Part shown: piece after piece, positions 61,641 through 64,000 of the stretch
How positions within the stretch are numbered: position 1 is the first letter of the stretch
Layout: each line of letters begins with the position of its first letter
Source: JAJDTQ01 sp963422385
GTDB lineage: Bacteria; Desulfobacterota; Binatia; UBA9968; JAJDTQ01
Assembly (NCBI GenBank): GCA_963422385.1
Contig: OY729432.1
Span: 3,410,001-3,474,000 of the forward strand
Direction of reading: 5' to 3'
DNA length: 64,000 nucleotides
Made by a program: the position numbers and the translations under genes
The notes under the pieces: model-generated
Told to the model about the DNA's origin: nothing
Database searches by the model: none
What the model saw: the letters and a program-made list of their open reading frames with translations, nothing else

Positions 61641-61706
61641 AGCCGGGGAGGGTCCCCCAGGGAAGGGTGTCCCCTGCACCGGCAGGGCTCAAGGTGAAGA
61701 CGCGGG

Positions 61707-64000
61707 CTACGCTGCCAGCATCGCGTTCAGCCGCTGTTGCCACTCCTCTTCGTCTACGATCTCGAAGCGCACCACCTTGTTGCGCATGGCCGGCACGAAC
61801 TCCGCCCAGTCCGTCTTCCGGGCGTGCTTGGAGCAGAGGTCGAACACGGAGCGCTTGTAGGCCGTGTCCTCGGAACCCTTCAGGTGGACGCCCTTGGTCT
61901 CCAGCACGAAGACACGGTGGTATTCGTCCCCCATGCCGGGTTCATCGGGCCTGAGGGTCACGATGAAGTCCGCGTAGATGCGTCGGGGTTTCCAGCCCTG
62001 CACGTAGTAGTCCCTGCGGGCGCGGTTCCGATACCAGAAGAACAGCCGCTCCTGTTGGTCGAGGTAGGTGGCCACCTTGTTCTCCAGGCCGTTCAACTCG
62101 TCCTCGTCGATCCGATCGAACAGGTTGAACTGATACGCGCTGCCGTCCTCCCGGTTCGCCTGCTTCATGTTCGGCGTCTCCATCCTCTGCGGCAACCGGT
62201 TGCATTGCAGATCGTCGGTCACCACGATGAAGCGCATGGTTCCCGACTTCAACATTTCCTTGAACACTTGTTGCGAAAGTCGGTCCCGTTCGCGCTCCAG
62301 TTGCTTTCGCAACTCTTCCAGCACGAACAGGTAGTTCGCGGTCACCTGCTCCCGCGGGTGCTTCCCGAGCAACGCGTCGAACACCCGTCGAGCCGCTTCC
62401 GCGCCGCGCCACGGGTTGGGCATGACGTCGCGCAGGTGACTGGCCGCGAAATAGTAATCGATGACACCTTCTCCGGGCACGGTTGCCGGTCCCCCGGCAT
62501 TGGCCAGCAGCGGGTCCGCATCCAGCCCGGTGCTCAGCGTGAAGTCCTTGCTTCCCTCCCGGCTGAGCCCGAGATCGAACAGCCGGCTTACGTCCACCTC
62601 GTTCCACGGCACGCGGGAAAGGATGTCGGCCTCGTAATGCACCAATCGCCACTTGCGTCCGTCCCGCACCATGAAGGCCGGCAGCACCAGGTCCCGGGCA
62701 GCGTTCCGATATGGTAGTCGATGTTGGGTCACCACCTGTTTGCTGGATTCCATGGGTCCTTCGGGTTCCGTAACCACCTTGCCTTCCAGTCCCTGCAAGC
62801 CCTCCAGGCCAAACCCTTTGCGCACCTCCTTCAGCAAGTCTGCGCCACGGCGCTGAAAGCAGAAGACGTAGCTTTCGTCCAGCGCTGCGACCCGGGTCTT
62901 CCTGGCGTAGGGCTGGCGGAGGATGCGGCCCACCAGTTGCGTCAACGCGCTTGTGGAACCGGGGTTGGTGAGTATGGCGAGGACATGGGCGAATGAGCAG
63001 TCCCAGCCCTCCTGCAATGCCTGCTTGGTGATGATGAAGCGGATGGGACAATCCCGCGACAGCAGGCCGCCGACCTCGTCCACTTCCTTCAACTCGTCCT
63101 TCTGGCTGGTCTTCACGGCAACGTGCTCGGGAAGGATTCCGGGGTACGTCAACAGGTAGTCCCGGGCGTCGTCCGCGTGGATGACCCCGGCCCGGCGTTG
63201 TTCCCGGCCCGTGCGCTCCACCTGGACGAGGCAGATGGGGCGGATGTACTCGCCGGTTTCCGCCTCGTGCTCACGCGCCCAGGTTTCCAGCGAGCTGCGG
63301 TGCTCCACCGCAGCCAGCAATGTGTCCTGCCAACTCGCGCTGGCCTTGTTCATGATGTGCAGATCCAGCTTGATCATCTCTTCGGCGTTGAGCGCCTGGC
63401 CGGATATCTCCACCAGCACGTTGGCTTCCCGTGGCGGCGTGGCGGACAACTCCACGATCATGCACGGGTTGAACCCCTCGAGGGTCTTCTTGGCGTTGCG
63501 GCTGTAGGCCCGATGGCCTTCGTCCAGGATGACAAGCGGTCGCAACAGGCGCAACGTGTTGCCCAGGGAGGTCTTGGCCAGTTTCCCCCAGACGCCGCCC
63601 GTATGCTCGAACGTGTCCAGGTTCGTCACGTCCCGCACCAGCGCCTCGTGGGCCGCGGCGTTGTCCTCCGGTGGAAAGAAGCGGTCGAAGCCGCCACTGT
63701 CCCGGAACATCCGAAGCTGCTCACGGGTCTCCCGGTTGGCCGAGGGCAGCATCAGTAACAACACGCACAGGTTCTCCCTCACGTCCTGCGGACCGAACCC
63801 GCTGGTCTTCTCCAGCACCAGGGTGCGACCAGCCGAGGCCATGTCGAGTTGCTGCCGGTAGGGATGGTCGCGGTCCTTCAGCGCCTTCAGCGTCTGGTCG
63901 TAGATCTGAGTGCTGGGCACGATCCACAGCACCAGCCCCGTCTGCCGCCGCAGGAATCGGGTGTTGACCAGGTCGAGGACCTTCGTGGCCAGCAATGTCT
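61707..64000 (-). CDS. Type III restriction Res-like helicase-nuclease (partial, 5' end outside window)
   Basis: At least 764 residues are present and the frame is open at the window edge, so the N-terminus is missing. Walker A is not seen and probably lies just outside. Helicase motif II is LVILDEGHRAY, followed by IVELSATPP, and motif VI is LVGRILRQPYARKT. The C-terminal part has ADFIVTL and VFVLETKG, a likely PD-(D/E)XK nuclease core. This layout matches type III restriction Res subunits and related DEAD-box nucleases. The partner methyltransferase is not in the window and may lie beyond 64000. Confidence 0.85.
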   Translation of the reverse strand, partial: TLLATKVLDLVNTRFLRRQTGLVLWIVPSTQIYDQTLKALKDRDHPYRQQLDMASAGRTLVLEKTSGFGPQDVRENLCVLLLMLPSANRETREQLRMFRDSGGFDRFFPPEDNAAAHEALVRDVTNLDTFEHTGGVWGKLAKTSLGNTLRLLRPLVILDEGHRAYSRNAKKTLEGFNPCMIVELSATPPREANVLVEISGQALNAEEMIKLDLHIMNKASASWQDTLLAAVEHRSSLETWAREHEAETGEYIRPICLVQVERTGREQRRAGVIHADDARDYLLTYPGILPEHVAVKTSQKDELKEVDEVGGLLSRDCPIRFIITKQALQEGWDCSFAHVLAILTNPGSTSALTQLVGRILRQPYARKTRVAALDESYVFCFQRRGADLLKEVRKGFGLEGLQGLEGKVVTEPEGPMESSKQVVTQHRLPYRNAARDLVLPAFMVRDGRKWRLVHYEADILSRVPWNEVDVSRLFDLGLSREGSKDFTLSTGLDADPLLANAGGPATVPGEGVIDYYFAASHLRDVMPNPWRGAEAARRVFDALLGKHPREQVTANYLFVLEELRKQLERERDRLSQQVFKEMLKSGTMRFIVVTDDLQCNRLPQRMETPNMKQANREDGSAYQFNLFDRIDEDELNGLENKVATYLDQQERLFFWYRNRARRDYYVQGWKPRRIYADFIVTLRPDEPGMGDEYHRVFVLETKGVHLKGSEDTAYKRSVFDLCSKHARKTDWAEFVPAMRNKVVRFEIVDEEEWQQRLNAMLAA

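Overview
The window is GC-rich, about 60 protein genes plus two tRNA genes, tightly packed in long same-strand runs that often overlap at ATGA junctions. It looks like the chromosome of a free-living or host-associated, metabolically versatile bacterium of proteobacterial type. Catabolic genes dominate: UbiD decarboxylases, CaiB/BaiF and MaoC enzymes, cyclases, glutathione S-transferases, and tripartite tricarboxylate and ABC uptake systems. A phosphatidylcholine synthase supports a proteobacterial or related lineage. I cannot place it further; an uncultured lineage such as Tectomicrobia or Binatota is possible but not shown. There is no rRNA, CRISPR array, prophage or transposase gene, and I recognise no transcriptional regulator anywhere in the 64 kb.

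Layout. Bases 1-11542 are all minus strand. A peptide-type ABC importer (binding protein, two permeases, fused double ATPase) is followed by an enzyme set: amidohydrolase, heme-oxygenase-like diiron protein, cyclase and DHDPS-family lyase. The run ends with a sulfide:quinone-oxidoreductase-like flavoprotein and a metallo-beta-lactamase-fold persulfide dioxygenase-like protein. Bases 11719-19953 are plus strand: a lone molybdopterin-binding hydroxylase subunit, an LLM-class flavin oxidoreductase, a UbiD decarboxylase, and an NMT1/Tau-type ABC importer with a near-consensus promoter. Bases 20134-31338 are mixed: YciI, VOC, Uma2, a large alpha/beta hydrolase, tRNA-Arg(CCT), a GST, a rearranged nitrile hydratase/thiocyanate hydrolase pair, a two-subunit fumarase/tartrate dehydratase, a TctC binding protein, a second cyclase and an epimerase.

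Bases 31496-39063 form one minus-strand catabolic cluster: two paralogous FAD flavoproteins around a fused TctA-TctB permease, then a MaoC-type dehydratase and a family III CoA-transferase. Bases 39420-53503 hold housekeeping and stress genes (SppA, ArfB, rhomboid, GST, phosphatidylcholine synthase, thioesterase, FAH-family, GloB, FIST, VWA, ferredoxin, PqqD-like/MEMO fusion, P1 peptidase). Bases 53614-64000 hold tRNA-Arg(CCG), a BMP-type nucleoside ABC importer with a phosphoribosyltransferase, ComF, a second UbiD, and the 3' part of a type III restriction-like helicase-nuclease.

The main unexplained structure is a family of short inverted-repeat elements (52-165 bp) bounded by CTAG. They resemble MITEs, and repeatedly the CTAG end supplies the TAG stop codon of the adjacent gene. 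One copy is a perfect 60-bp palindrome. Two genes (phosphatidylcholine synthase and P1 peptidase) each carry an apparent one-base deletion in a short homopolymer.
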